DNA of 64,000 bases from Spongiactinospora rosea. Its GTDB lineage: Bacteria; Actinomycetota; Actinomycetes; Streptosporangiales; Streptosporangiaceae. The translations under genes and the position numbers were made by a program. The stretch spans positions 124,001 to 188,000 of the forward strand of contig NZ_QMEY01000010.1 in NCBI RefSeq assembly GCF_003315795.1, written 5' to 3'. Below are positions 17,541-27,228 of this stretch, in pieces. The stretch's first letter is position 1; each line of letters opens with the position of its first letter. Under the pieces are notes generated by a model that was not told the origin of the DNA, made no database searches, and was given only the letters and a program-made list of their open reading frames with translations.

Positions 17541-20486
17541 TCAGGGGAGGAGGCCGTGGTTCAGGGCGGAGATGGCGAGGGCTGTGCGGGAGGTGACGTT
17601 GAGTTTGCGCATGGAGGTGGCGAGGTGGCGGTTGACCGTCTGCGGGCTGATGAACAGGGCCTCGGCGATCTGTTTGTTGGTCATGCCGGTGGCGACCAGT
17701 TCCAGTACCTCCACCTCGCGCGGCGAGAGCTGCGTCCCGTACCCCCGCCGCCCCGCCCGCCCCGGCCGGGGAATGGGAACGCCGTGGGTGCGCAGGAGTT
17801 TGGCGAGGCGGTCGGCGTCCCAGGTCGCGCCCAGGGAGGACAGGCGGCGCTGGGTTTCGACCAGTACGGCGAGGCCGTCGTCGCGGGCGCCGGAGGCGAC
17901 CAGGCAGACGGCCCGGCGTTCGCGGGCGAGCAGTTCGTCGTGGACGCGGCCGATCGCCGCCCAGGCGTCCGCCGCGTCGCCGAGCATCGCCGCCGCCTCC
18001 CCGGGGTCGCCTTCGGCGGCGCGCAGCACGGCGGTGCAGGTGACGGACGCCGCCGTGGCGGCCGGTACGGCGTGTCCGCGTACCCACTCGGCCAGGGTGT
18101 CCGATGTGGCCTTGGCCTCGGCGGTCCGGCCGGCGGCGGCCAGCGCGTCGACGTGCGTGGTGACGATGTTGGTGGCCCAGCGCCACGGCACCGCCTCGCG
18201 CAGCGCCGCCGCGACGGCGGGAGTGGTGATCGTGATGGCCTCCTCGGCGTCCCGGGTGGACAGCGCCAGCCGGCCGAGCCCGACCGCGGCCAGGCCCTCC
18301 TGCGGGTCCTCGGCCAGTACGGCGAGCAGCGTACGCCGGGCCGTGCCCCGGTGACCCCCGGCCAGCTTGAGCAGGCCGTCCACCGAGCGGGCCATCATCC
18401 GGATGACCGGCGAGACGTCCTCCCCGGTCAGTAGTTCGCGGGCCGCGGTCGCGGCGTCGGTCCACCGGCCGGTGTACCAGTCGATGATCAGCGATCCGAA
18501 GCCGGCCAGTTCCATGCCCCGGGTGAAGTCGGTGGCGCGGAGCAGTTCCACGGCGTCGGCGAGCCGCCCGCGCGCCTCCTCGTACAGGCCCCAGTCGATC
18601 GCGCGCCAGGCCGCGTTCAGTGAGCCGCGCGCGATCTGCTTGCGTTCGGCGAGCGCGGTGGCGGACCGGGGCAGCGCGCGCAGGGCCGTCCAGCCCGCCG
18701 ACTCGCCGAGCCCGAGCAGGATGGTGGCGTGCTCGAACGCGACCAGCAGCCGTTCGGCGGGCGACTCGACGTACGGGAACAGCCCGGTCGCCCGCTCCAG
18801 CCACGACAGGCGTTCCTCGGCGGGCAGCGGGTGCGGCATCGGCCCGGCCAGGCACAACATGACCTTGGCCGCCGTCTCGGGCCGGTCGGCGAGGTCGGGC
18901 AGCGCCGCCTTGAGCGCGCGGTGCGCGTCGTCGAACTCGTCGGCCTGGAGCAGCAGGCGTCCGATCAGGTAGCGCAGTTCGCCGCGTTCGGTGGCGGGCA
19001 GTTCGGGCCAGGAGATCGCGGCCTGGAGGGCGGCGCGTACCGCGTCCTCGATCGGGCCGAGCGGCGCGGAACGGCGGACGAACGCCCGGCCCAGCTTCTG
19101 TACGAGCCGCAGTCGGCGCGCGGGCGGATGCTCGACCGACGTCAGTAGCTCCAGCAGCAGCGTGACCGTGGCCAGGTCATCACCGGACTCCCAGGCCAGG
19201 TCGGCGGCGGCCTCGCCGTACCGGCACCACTGCTCGGGCTGGTTCGCGGCGCGGTGGTGCCGGGCCAGCCGCAGCACGGGGGGCGGCGTGCGGCGTTCCA
19301 GTACGTCGGCCGCGAGCCGGTGCCTGCGCCAGCGGTCGGTGGCGGGGACGGACTCCGCCACGGCCCTGGCGTCGAGCAGGTGCCGGAAGGCCAGTTGGCC
19401 GCCGTCGGCCTCGCGCAGCAGCCCGGCGGCCAGTGCCCGGCCGATGCCCGCCCGGCCCGCGTCGCCGCCCAGGCCGGCCACGGCCAGCAGGGTCGCCTCG
19501 TCGGCGGGTTCGGCGAGTACGGCGGCGGCGACCAGTACGTCCCGGGTGGCGTCGTCCAGGCGGCCGACCCGTTCGAGTACCGAGTCGCGGACCGTGGGCG
19601 GGACCTGCAACTCGTCGAGCACCCGGCGGCGCCAGCGGCCCTGACGCCGGACGATGTCCTGCCGGTCGCGCAGCAGCCGTACGCTCTCCTCGACGGCCAG
19701 CGGCACGCCATCGGTACGTTCATGCAGGAACCGGGCGAACTCCGCGGACACCTGATCGGCCCGCAGCATCGACGCCACCAGCTGGGCGGTCTGCGCCACG
19801 TCCAGCGCGCCCAGCTCGATCCGGGGGCGCTGCCGGGCGGTGAGCCGCAGCAGCGGGGAGCCCGGGGGCACGTCGGAGGCGCGGTAGGTCACCACGATCG
19901 CCGGCTTCCGCTCGCCGGTCGCCGCGCCGAGCATCAGCAGCCACTCCAGCGTGGCGGTGTCCGCCCAGTGGGCGTCCTCGATGACGAGGACGTCGAGCGC
20001 GAGGCGTTCGACCAGCTCGGTGAGCGCCCGCGACAGGCGGTGCCGGGTGCCGGCCGGTTCGTCCAGGGGGTCCAGCGGCGGCGGCAGCCGGTCCTCCCAC
20101 TCGGGGAGCAGCGGTCGCAGCGCGCCCGCCAGCCTGCTCAGGCCCAGCCCGCCCAGCTCGATCGAGGGGTCGGACCGGACCAGTCTGACCAGCCCGTCCA
20201 CCGGCCCGGCCAGCGAGAACGGCGTGGTCAGCGGCGGGCACGCGGCCACCAGCCGCCGCCCGGGGCCGAGCCGGGCCAGCGCCTCCCGCACCAGCCGGGT
20301 CTTGCCGATCCCGGCCTCGCCCTCGATGAGGACGAGCGCGGGCGCGTGCCGGAGTACGTCCAGCAGCCGCGTCAGGGCCTCGTCACGACCGACGAACGCG
20401 GGCGGCCCGGCCGGCGGCGGTCGTTCTTCGCCCACCGCCACATCGCCGTGTTCCGTCACGATCCTCACCGCCTTTGACCACCGCAC
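17541..20486 (-). CDS. LuxR-family ATP-binding (LAL/MalT-type) regulator
   Basis: A very large transcriptional activator of up to 981 residues. An N-terminal AAA-type ATPase (Walker A 'IEGEAGIGKTRL' near residue 54; Walker B region 'DVLVIEDAHWADTATLEW') is followed by a long helical, TPR-like middle region. The C-terminal LuxR/NarL HTH has 'LSPREVEVLELVATGMTNKQ' and 'ISPQTVNRHLATSMRKLNV', within the last 65 residues. Several in-frame GTG codons (20486, 20468, 20459) could start it and none has a well-spaced SD. It is divergent from the subtilase at 20664, whose expression it may control. Such LALs often govern extracellular enzymes or secondary metabolism. Confidence 0.93.
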   Translation of the reverse strand: MRWSKAVRIVTEHGDVAVGEERPPPAGPPAFVGRDEALTRLLDVLRHAPALVLIEGEAGIGKTRLVREALARLGPGRRLVAACPPLTTPFSLAGPVDGLVRLVRSDPSIELGGLGLSRLAGALRPLLPEWEDRLPPPLDPLDEPAGTRHRLSRALTELVERLALDVLVIEDAHWADTATLEWLLMLGAATGERKPAIVVTYRASDVPPGSPLLRLTARQRPRIELGALDVAQTAQLVASMLRADQVSAEFARFLHERTDGVPLAVEESVRLLRDRQDIVRRQGRWRRRVLDELQVPPTVRDSVLERVGRLDDATRDVLVAAAVLAEPADEATLLAVAGLGGDAGRAGIGRALAAGLLREADGGQLAFRHLLDARAVAESVPATDRWRRHRLAADVLERRTPPPVLRLARHHRAANQPEQWCRYGEAAADLAWESGDDLATVTLLLELLTSVEHPPARRLRLVQKLGRAFVRRSAPLGPIEDAVRAALQAAISWPELPATERGELRYLIGRLLLQADEFDDAHRALKAALPDLADRPETAAKVMLCLAGPMPHPLPAEERLSWLERATGLFPYVESPAERLLVAFEHATILLGLGESAGWTALRALPRSATALAERKQIARGSLNAAWRAIDWGLYEEARGRLADAVELLRATDFTRGMELAGFGSLIIDWYTGRWTDAATAARELLTGEDVSPVIRMMARSVDGLLKLAGGHRGTARRTLLAVLAEDPQEGLAAVGLGRLALSTRDAEEAITITTPAVAAALREAVPWRWATNIVTTHVDALAAAGRTAEAKATSDTLAEWVRGHAVPAATAASVTCTAVLRAAEGDPGEAAAMLGDAADAWAAIGRVHDELLARERRAVCLVASGARDDGLAVLVETQRRLSSLGATWDADRLAKLLRTHGVPIPRPGRAGRRGYGTQLSPREVEVLELVATGMTNKQIAEALFISPQTVNRHLATSMRKLNVTSRTALAISALNHGLLP

Positions 20487-20663
20487 CCGATGGTGTGTGC
20501 GGTGCTTTGTCAGCGATCTCCAGCATCGACGCGCATTCCAATCCCGGCAAGGTCGATATCGCGGCCCGCCGCAAAAAGATGGCGTATTTCAGCCATTGGT
20601 AGTGCGGCCGGGCGACCTCATGCTGAGTGGGCCATCAGCGCTCGGAGAAGAGGTGTCGGATAT

Positions 20664-23600
20664 ATGTCCTGGAGAAGATGGCTCATCGGCTGCGCGGTGC
20701 CGGCGCTCCTGCTCACCGGTTCCCCGGCGGCCCCGGCCACGGCGGCGCCCGTCACCGTCACCCTGATCACCGGCGACAAGGTGACCACGTATCCGGGCGG
20801 CGCGACCACCACGCGCCCCGGGCCGGGCCGCTCGCACATCACGTTCGAGCGGCGGGCCGAGGGCGGCGCCGTGCGCGTCGTACCGTCCGACGCCGCGCCG
20901 CTGGTGGCCGCGGGCCGGGTGGACGAGCGGCTGTTCGACATCACGTACCTGGCCCGCGAGGGCTACGACGACGCGAGCCGCGCCGACCTGCCGCTGATCC
21001 TGCGCGGCACCCAGGATTCTCTGTGGACACTCGGCGCGAAGGCCACCGGAACGACCGGTATGTCCGCCGTCGTCCAGCCCAAGCAAGGCGGCCGGTTATG
21101 GCCCCGGCTCGTCGCCGGGCAGCGCGCGCTCGCGCCCGGCCTGACGCAGGTGTGGCTGGACGGCAAGGTACGCGCGTCCCTGGACAAGAGCACCGCGCAG
21201 ATCGGCGCGCCCGCCGTCTGGAAGTCCGGCTACACGGGCGCGGGCGTACGGGTGGCCGTGCTCGACACCGGCGTGGACGCCGCGCACCCCGACCTGGTGG
21301 GCCAGGTGGAGGCCGCGCAGAGCCTCGTGGCGGGCTCCGACGCCGCCGACCGGTTCGGCCACGGCACCCACGTCGCCGCCATCATCGCGGGCACCGGGGC
21401 CGCCTCCGGCGGTGCGCGCAAGGGCGTGGCCCCGGGCGCGCGGCTGCTCAGCGGCAAGGTCCTGGGCGACGACGGGGCCGGCCACGAGTCGTGGGCCATC
21501 GCGGGCATGGAGTGGGCCGTCCGGCGCGGCGCGGACGTGGTCAACCTGTCCTTCGGCGGCTGCTGCGGCGACGGCACGGACCCGATGTCGGTGGCGGTCG
21601 ATACGCTGACCGAGACCGAGGACGTGCTGTTCGTCGCCGCCGCGGGCAACCGGGGGCAGTACGGCATGCAGTACATCGACAGCCCGGCCGCCGCGACGAA
21701 GGCCCTCGCGGTCGGCGCGGTGGACCGGCGGGATCGGCTGACGCCCTTCTCCTCGCGCGGCCCGCGCCACGCCGACCACGCAGTCAAGCCCGACCTCACC
21801 GCCCCGGGCGCCGCGATCGTGTCCGCCCGCGCGGCGGGCACCGGCCTGGGCACCCCGGTGGACGACCACTACACCGCCGCCGACGGCACCTCGATGGCCG
21901 CGCCGCATGTCGCGGGCGCGGCGGCGCTGCTCGCCCAGGCCCGGCCCGACCTCGGCGCGACCGGGCTCAAGGACACGCTGACCTCCACCGCGAGCGACGG
22001 CGGCGCCCGCTGGTTCGAGCAGGGCGCGGGCCGGGTGGACGTCGCCCGCGCCATCGCGCAGCGGGTCCACGCCGACACCACGGTCGGCTTCGGCGGCGTG
22101 CACGCCGAGGCCGCGCCGGTGACCAGGGAGATCACGTACCGCAACGACACGGCCAGGCCCGTCTCCCTGCGGCTCGCGACGGCCGTCACCGACGAGGTCA
22201 GGCGGCCCGCCGGGCTCGCCCTGTCGGCCAAGCGGGTCACCGTACGGCCGGGCGGCACCGCGACCGTCGGCCTGACCCTCGATCCGGCCGCCCTCAAGAT
22301 CGTCGGGAACTTCTTCGGCGGCGTGGTCACCGCGACCGCGCCCGGCGTGCGGCTGCGCACCACGGTCGGCTTCCACATCGATCACCCGCCCGCCCCGGCG
22401 CTGCCCGACGACTGGGCGGAGCGGGCGACCGCCGCGTACAGGTCGCCGGAGGGCCGCCGCCGCACCCTCGCGGGCAGCGCGCTCAGCCCGGACGGCACGC
22501 AGCTCTTCCTGTTCGGCAACGAACTCCTGCTCACCCCCGACCTGCAGCGCGAGCAGGCGCGCCTGTTCACGACCGTGATCGACACCGCCACCAGGAAGCC
22601 GATCTGGACGGTCGAGGAGCCGCTGTTCGAGACGCACGAGGACCAGGGCGGCGGCCTGGTGGTCGCCCCGGACGGCGGTACCGTCTACGTCTCCGGCGAC
22701 GCGCCCAGCCAGGACGACACCCGCACCGAGACCCTGACCATCGCCTACAACAACCGGCCCCCGGCCCGCCCCGGAGATCCCGCGCTGGGCCGGGAACTGT
22801 GGCGGGCGAGCTTCACCACTGGCCACATCGAGGGTGTCACCAGGTCGCTGGAGCCGGGCAACGGCATGCGCCTCGGCATCTCCCCGGACGGCAGGACGGT
22901 GGTCCTGGCCGGAGCCAAGTGGAACAAGGTCGCCGACTGGGAGTCCCTGGGCCGGTCGGAGGCGTTCACCGTCGCCTACGACGCCAGGACGGGCGAGCAG
23001 AAGTGGTACGCCGCGCACAAACCCCCAGGCCAGGGCATGGTCTACGCCGCGATGGACCTGGCGGTCAGCCCGGACGGCGGCACGGCGTACGTGACCGGCT
23101 TCGAGCAGATCGACCCCGGCCGCATACACATCCGGCCGATCACCTTCGCCTACGCGCTGACCGGCCCGAACGCCGGACGCCCCAGGTGGGTGCGCCGGCA
23201 CGATTCGGCCACCGGCATCTACCAGGCATGGCACAGCGGCATCAGCGCGGACGGCAGGCGCGTGTTCGTCGCCGGGACGCTCTCCCCGGACGAGGACTTC
23301 CTGGACACGCACACCAACACCCACGCGCTCGACGCCAAGACCGGCCGGGTGCTGTGGACGACGTCCTTCGCCGGTTCCGCCCACGGGTACGCCGCCGGGC
23401 ACACCGAGGTGGTCAGGGACGGCAACAGCGCGCTCGCCGTCAGCCCGCGCGATGACCTGCTGTTCGTCACCGGGCAGCACTGCGAGGGCGGCACCTGCAC
23501 CGGCCGCCACGCGCTGGTCACCATCGCCTATGACCAGCGGACCGGCGCGGAGCGCTGGCACAGGATCCACGAGTCGCCGGGCCGGCCGCGGTCGCTGTCC

Positions 23601-23921
23601 AAGATCAGCCCGCGGGGCGTCTCGGCGGCGGTCAGCGGGGACGGGACGCGCCTGTACGTGGCGGGCACCTGCTGCTGGTCGAACGCGAGCGGCGACGAGT
23701 CCACCGAGCACGTCACGATCGCCTACGACACCGCAGGTGGGAAGGTCGCGGGGTTCGCCCGGCACAAGTTCGAGCCGGGCACCCGTGACGACTCGGCGCG
23801 GGTCCTGGTCGGGCCGGACCAGCGGGTGATCCACACCCTCACCGAGGTCTGGCCCCCGTTCGCCCGGGGCTTCGACCCGAGCTACATCGGGCTGTCGCAG
23901 TACGCGCCGCCCGCCCCCTGA
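20664..23921 (+). CDS. Secreted S8 subtilisin-like protease with C-terminal beta-propeller-like repeats
   Basis: A 1085-residue exported serine protease. The start MSWRRWLIGC at 20664 gives a Sec signal peptide (cleavage after about ATAAP). A prodomain-like region is followed by the peptidase domain with catalytic Asp201 (VLDTGVD), His233 (GHGTHVA) and Ser410 (DGTSMAAPHVAGAAALL). After about residue 570 there are at least six repeats with an SPDG-type signature: 'VAPDGGTVYVSG', 'ISPDGRTVVLAG', 'VSPDGGTAYVTG', 'ISADGRRVFVAG', 'VSPRDDLLFVTG', 'VSGDGTRLYVAG', as expected for propeller blades. The propeller may bind substrate or surface polymers (inference). Extra Cys pairs ('GGCCGDG', 'GTCCW') could be disulfides. 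The LAL regulator is divergent with a 177-bp shared gap. Confidence 0.93.
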   Translation: MSWRRWLIGCAVPALLLTGSPAAPATAAPVTVTLITGDKVTTYPGGATTTRPGPGRSHITFERRAEGGAVRVVPSDAAPLVAAGRVDERLFDITYLAREGYDDASRADLPLILRGTQDSLWTLGAKATGTTGMSAVVQPKQGGRLWPRLVAGQRALAPGLTQVWLDGKVRASLDKSTAQIGAPAVWKSGYTGAGVRVAVLDTGVDAAHPDLVGQVEAAQSLVAGSDAADRFGHGTHVAAIIAGTGAASGGARKGVAPGARLLSGKVLGDDGAGHESWAIAGMEWAVRRGADVVNLSFGGCCGDGTDPMSVAVDTLTETEDVLFVAAAGNRGQYGMQYIDSPAAATKALAVGAVDRRDRLTPFSSRGPRHADHAVKPDLTAPGAAIVSARAAGTGLGTPVDDHYTAADGTSMAAPHVAGAAALLAQARPDLGATGLKDTLTSTASDGGARWFEQGAGRVDVARAIAQRVHADTTVGFGGVHAEAAPVTREITYRNDTARPVSLRLATAVTDEVRRPAGLALSAKRVTVRPGGTATVGLTLDPAALKIVGNFFGGVVTATAPGVRLRTTVGFHIDHPPAPALPDDWAERATAAYRSPEGRRRTLAGSALSPDGTQLFLFGNELLLTPDLQREQARLFTTVIDTATRKPIWTVEEPLFETHEDQGGGLVVAPDGGTVYVSGDAPSQDDTRTETLTIAYNNRPPARPGDPALGRELWRASFTTGHIEGVTRSLEPGNGMRLGISPDGRTVVLAGAKWNKVADWESLGRSEAFTVAYDARTGEQKWYAAHKPPGQGMVYAAMDLAVSPDGGTAYVTGFEQIDPGRIHIRPITFAYALTGPNAGRPRWVRRHDSATGIYQAWHSGISADGRRVFVAGTLSPDEDFLDTHTNTHALDAKTGRVLWTTSFAGSAHGYAAGHTEVVRDGNSALAVSPRDDLLFVTGQHCEGGTCTGRHALVTIAYDQRTGAERWHRIHESPGRPRSLSKISPRGVSAAVSGDGTRLYVAGTCCWSNASGDESTEHVTIAYDTAGGKVAGFARHKFEPGTRDDSARVLVGPDQRVIHTLTEVWPPFARGFDPSYIGLSQYAPPAP

Positions 23922-23940
23922 TGATCACGACCTGGCCGGG

Positions 23941-24222
23941 TCACGGGGTACGTGGCCCGGTCAGGTCGCGGGCGGCGGTGAGGAGTTCGGGCCAGTCCAG
24001 CGGGTCGGACTCGTCGTCGATGCGGTCGAGGAGTTCGTTGAGCGCGCCGGAGCCGAGTACGCCCTCAAGGACGACCAGCGCCGCGACGATCCTGCGCCCG
24101 CGCGGTGTGTCGCCCGCGCGCACGGTGTCCACGGCACGGATGTACGCGAGGTCGTCCGGCGCCTCGCGCCGGGTGTAGGAGACCCCTGCGATATCGATAC
24201 GTCGGATATGTCCGGCGGGCAC
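23941..24222 (-). CDS. Hypothetical protein
   Basis: 93 residues (MPAGHIRRIDIAGVSYTRRE...), helical and charged, with 'LAYIRAVDTVRAGDTPRGRR' and 'LNELLDRIDDESDPLDWPEL'. It converges on the protease gene with a 20-bp gap. No domain is recognised. Its codon use, rich in G/C at third positions, supports a real gene. Confidence 0.55.
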   Translation of the reverse strand: MPAGHIRRIDIAGVSYTRREAPDDLAYIRAVDTVRAGDTPRGRRIVAALVVLEGVLGSGALNELLDRIDDESDPLDWPELLTAARDLTGPRTP

Positions 24223-24330
24223 GCCGACCCCCTCTCCCGGGGGTCACCTCCCAGCATCGCACGTCCACCGCACGGAACGGCGGAGCCCGGACGGGCGCGC
24301 GTATTTCCCGAATTCGACTAGCATCGGGAC

Positions 24331-24528
24331 ATGACGGAACCTGCGCCTGTCACATTTCCCAACGGCCGGAAACTGATCTGCGACACGTGCGACAACGACG
24401 TCTTCGAAAGCCACCGCTGGAAACTCCAGACCACCGGCATGACTTTGTTCAATCTCGACTGGGCCAACCGGGACGCGACCTGTTTCGTGTGCACATCCTG
24501 CCGCCGCATTCATTGGTTCCACACTTGA
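24331..24528 (+). CDS. Small zinc-ribbon protein
   Basis: 65 residues with two zinc knuckles, 'CDTCDNDVF' and 'CFVCTSCRR', separated by the segment 'LFNLDWANRDA'. This arrangement (Cys-x2-Cys, a 'DWAN' motif, then Cys-x2-Cys and an aromatic end 'IHWFHT') matches a widespread family of small zinc-ribbon, possibly nucleic-acid-binding proteins of unknown role. It stands alone between genes on the opposite strand. Confidence 0.75.
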   Translation: MTEPAPVTFPNGRKLICDTCDNDVFESHRWKLQTTGMTLFNLDWANRDATCFVCTSCRRIHWFHT

Positions 24529-24558
24529 CCGGCGTTCCGCATTTGACCGGCGTTCCAC
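24525..24558 (+). repeat. Tandem 16-bp repeat at gene end
   Basis: TTGACCGGCGTTCCGC (24525-24540) and TTGACCGGCGTTCCAC (24543-24558). The zinc-ribbon stop codon lies in the first copy, and a related TCAACCGGCG follows at once. Confidence 0.6.
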
Positions 24559-24560
24559 GT

Positions 24561-25505
24561 TCAACCGGCGAGCAGCCGCCGGGTGAGGTCCGTGAGGTCG
24601 TCCAGGCGGACGACCTCGTGGTCGCGGGAGCCGGGCAGCGGCACGTGCAGCGGGGCGGTCCAGCGCTCCGGGATCGCCGCCAGGCCGTACACCGCGCCCG
24701 CCAGCCCCCCGGTCACCGCCGCCACCGTGTCGGTGTCGCCGCCGAGGTCGATGGCGGCGCGCAGCGCCTCCTCATAGCCGGACGTCGTCCGTAGCGCCCA
24801 CACCGCCGACCCCAGGCACGGCCACACCGCGCCGTTGGGCTCCGTGGCCCGGCTCGGATGCCAGTCCTCGGCCAGCACCTTCACATAGCGGTCGCGCTGG
24901 TCGGGATCGACGGCGTCGAGCGCGTCAGGGATAGCGGCGAGCGGGTCGCCGCCGTCCAGCGCAATGCGCACCAGCTCATGGAAGATCGCGGTGCCCTCCC
25001 AGGTGGCCGGGTCGCCGTGGGTGAGGGCGGCGATCCGGCGGGCGGCGTCCATGGTGGCCGCCCTGCCCTGGGCGGCGAAGTGGACGGCGGAGGGCGTCGC
25101 GCGCATCAGCGAGCCGTTCCCCGCCGCGCGCGGGCTTATCTTGAAGTGGTGCGCGGCGGCCTTGTCCCAGGACCGGAAGCTGCTCAGGACCGACCGGGTC
25201 TGCAGGCCGATGTCCTTCGGACCGGCCTTGGCCCACCGCTTGAAGCGTTTGTAGATGTCGGGCAGGTCCAGCCCGCCGCGTTCCACCAGGGAGTACGCGA
25301 CGTGCAGGGCCATCTGGGTGTCGTCGGTGGCCTCGCCGGGATCCCAGCCGCCGCCCCCGCACATCTCATCGCCCGCGCCCGGCTTCCGGAACCGCGCCGA
25401 GAAGACGCCCTCCGGACCGAACTCGAACGGCGCGCCCAGCGCGTCGCCCACCGCAGATCCGACGACCGCGCCCGCGGCCCGCGCGCTGTGATCCATGTGA
25501 TCCAT
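24561..25505 (-). CDS. ADP-ribosylglycohydrolase family protein
   Basis: About 314 residues of the DraG/ARH3 fold, which uses a pair of metal ions to remove ADP-ribose. The signature acidic clusters are present: 'AVGDALGAPFEF', 'GEATDDTQMAL' (about residue 57) and the C-terminal 'DLGGDTDTVAAVTGGLAGAV'. These supply the Asp/Thr/Asp ligands of both metals. The two closely spaced starts MDHMDH (25505) and its internal ATG are indistinguishable; an upstream ATG at 25562 is less likely. The target could be protein, RNA/DNA or a metabolite. No ADP-ribosyltransferase is nearby. Confidence 0.93.
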   Translation of the reverse strand: MDHMDHSARAAGAVVGSAVGDALGAPFEFGPEGVFSARFRKPGAGDEMCGGGGWDPGEATDDTQMALHVAYSLVERGGLDLPDIYKRFKRWAKAGPKDIGLQTRSVLSSFRSWDKAAAHHFKISPRAAGNGSLMRATPSAVHFAAQGRAATMDAARRIAALTHGDPATWEGTAIFHELVRIALDGGDPLAAIPDALDAVDPDQRDRYVKVLAEDWHPSRATEPNGAVWPCLGSAVWALRTTSGYEEALRAAIDLGGDTDTVAAVTGGLAGAVYGLAAIPERWTAPLHVPLPGSRDHEVVRLDDLTDLTRRLLAG

Positions 25506-25660
25506 TGCGTCAAGGTACTCTTCCGTCGTACTTCGGGGGGCTATCGGTGTTCGGACGCCCATGTGTTCCCCAATGATTTCCGTACCCCCCGAGTCGTGAT
25601 TTCCACCGATCGCCGTGGCGGCGAGAGTGTGCGCAGGACCATTGGCTCTCCTCGCGACCT

Positions 25661-25708
25661 CTTGGGAATCACATGCTCAACCGGCTTGGGAATCACCCGC
25701 TCAACCGG
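25661..25708 (+). repeat. 24-bp tandem duplication spanning the oxidase start codon
   Basis: Two adjacent 24-base units (25661-25684 and 25685-25708) begin CTTGGGAATCAC and end GCTCAACCGG. They differ at only two positions, ATG in the first against CCG in the second; that difference is the ATG used here as the multicopper oxidase start. Confidence 0.75.
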
Positions 25709-27127
25709 CGAGACGTGCTCGCGCTCGGCGGACTCACCGGCGCGGCGGCGCTGCTGCCCCCCGACAAGCCCGACAAGCCCGACAAGCCCGGCCGGCACGG
25801 CCCACGTCCCCGTCGCCTGGCGCACGTCCCCGCCTTCTCGGTGGAGATGCCGGTGCCGCCGGTGGCGAGGCCCGTCCAGGTACGCCCGGACGCCGACGTC
25901 TACCACGTGCGGATCAAGCCCGCCCGGGTCGAGATCGTCCCGGGCCTGCTGACCCCGGTGCTGTCCTTCGGCGGCGGCTTCGTCGGCCCCACCTTCCGAG
26001 CCAGGACCGGCCGCCGGTTGATCGTCAAGTACCACAACGACCTGGACCGTGCGGCCAACGTCCACCTGCACGGCGGGCACGTCCCCGCGGTGAGCGACGG
26101 CCACCCGATGGACGTGATCGACCCCGGCCGCTTCCGCGTCTACGACTACCCGAACACCCAGCAGGGCACCACGCTCTGGTACCACGACCACAGCCACCAC
26201 ACCGAGGCCCGCAACGTCTACGCGGGCCTGCACGGGTTCTACGTGATCGAGGACCCGGCGGAGGCGAGGTACGGCCTGCCCGGCGGCCGGTACGACGTGC
26301 CGATCATGATCAGGGACGCGCTGATCGGCCAGGACGGCGAACTGATCTACGACGTGCCCGACACCCGGACCACCCTCCTGGCCAACGGACGCCCGCAGCC
26401 CTACTTCAGGGTGGCCGCGAGGAAGTACCGGTTCCGGCTGCTCAACGGCACCACGCACCGGCTGTTCCGGCTGCGCCTGTCGGGCGACCTGCCGCTGATC
26501 CAGATCGGCTCGGACGGCGGCCTGCTGCCCGCCCCGCAGCGGCTGTCCGAACTGCTGATCAGCTCCGGCGAGCGGGCCGACGTGGTGGTGGACTTCTCCC
26601 GCCTCAAACCCGGCGATCAGGTGACGATGCACGACACGTCGGGCACGGTGCTGCGCTTCGACGTCGTACGCCGGGCCAGGGACCACAGCCGCGTGCCCGA
26701 CGTACTGCGCCCGCTGCCGGACCTGCCCGAGGCGACCGTGACCCGCGACGTGGTCTTCAACCTCGACCTGACCACGCCCAAGTGGCGCTACCTGATGAAC
26801 GAGCAGGAGTACGACCCCGACCGGGTGGACTTCCAGGTCAAGCGGGGCGCCACCGAGATCTGGCGGATCCACAACGCCGACACCGAGCGGGGCGGCATCA
26901 ACCACACCTTCCACCTGCACCTGGAGCAGTTCCGGGTGCTGGACCGGGACGGCGAGCCGCCGTGGCCGACCGACCAGGGGCGCAAGGACACGATCTACGT
27001 CCCGCCGGGCGCGTCGGCCCGCATCAAGGTGCGCTTCACCGAACACCTCGGCCGGTACGTCTACCACTGCCACTTCCTGGACCATTCCTCGCTCGGCATG
27101 ATGGCCCAGTTGCAGATCGTCCCGTGA
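25673..27127 (+). CDS. Multicopper oxidase, probably Tat-exported
   Basis: 484 residues with three cupredoxin domains. Copper ligand motifs occur in the expected order: 'NVHLHGGH', 'LWYHDHSHH', 'NHTFHLHLEQF' and 'YHCHFLDHSSLGMM', supplying the T1 site and the T2/T3 trinuclear cluster. The N-terminus 'LNRRDVLALGGLTGAAALL' looks like a Tat signal with the twin Arg, followed by a (DKP)3 spacer. Substrate (phenolic, metal or bilirubin-type) is unknown. It is the first gene of a + strand series leading to a membrane protein and a two-component system, but a 100-bp gap separates them. Confidence 0.93.
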   Translation: MLNRLGNHPLNRRDVLALGGLTGAAALLPPDKPDKPDKPGRHGPRPRRLAHVPAFSVEMPVPPVARPVQVRPDADVYHVRIKPARVEIVPGLLTPVLSFGGGFVGPTFRARTGRRLIVKYHNDLDRAANVHLHGGHVPAVSDGHPMDVIDPGRFRVYDYPNTQQGTTLWYHDHSHHTEARNVYAGLHGFYVIEDPAEARYGLPGGRYDVPIMIRDALIGQDGELIYDVPDTRTTLLANGRPQPYFRVAARKYRFRLLNGTTHRLFRLRLSGDLPLIQIGSDGGLLPAPQRLSELLISSGERADVVVDFSRLKPGDQVTMHDTSGTVLRFDVVRRARDHSRVPDVLRPLPDLPEATVTRDVVFNLDLTTPKWRYLMNEQEYDPDRVDFQVKRGATEIWRIHNADTERGGINHTFHLHLEQFRVLDRDGEPPWPTDQGRKDTIYVPPGASARIKVRFTEHLGRYVYHCHFLDHSSLGMMAQLQIVP

Positions 27128-27228
27128 GCACGCCGAAACTCGGGGCCGTGTCAATACCTCTCGGGTCAGATCTCGTCTGGACCTGACGCGGACGCGGCCC
27201 GCGGGCCGCCGCCGGGATCGTTGGCGGC

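Noticed and set aside
21096..23834. A 912-codon open frame antisense to the subtilase
   Set aside because: Same reason: it lacks domains and arises from third-position GC in the protease gene.
23921..24178. An 85-codon + strand open frame after the protease
   Set aside because: Ser/Arg-rich and overlapping the better-supported - strand gene at 23941-24222.
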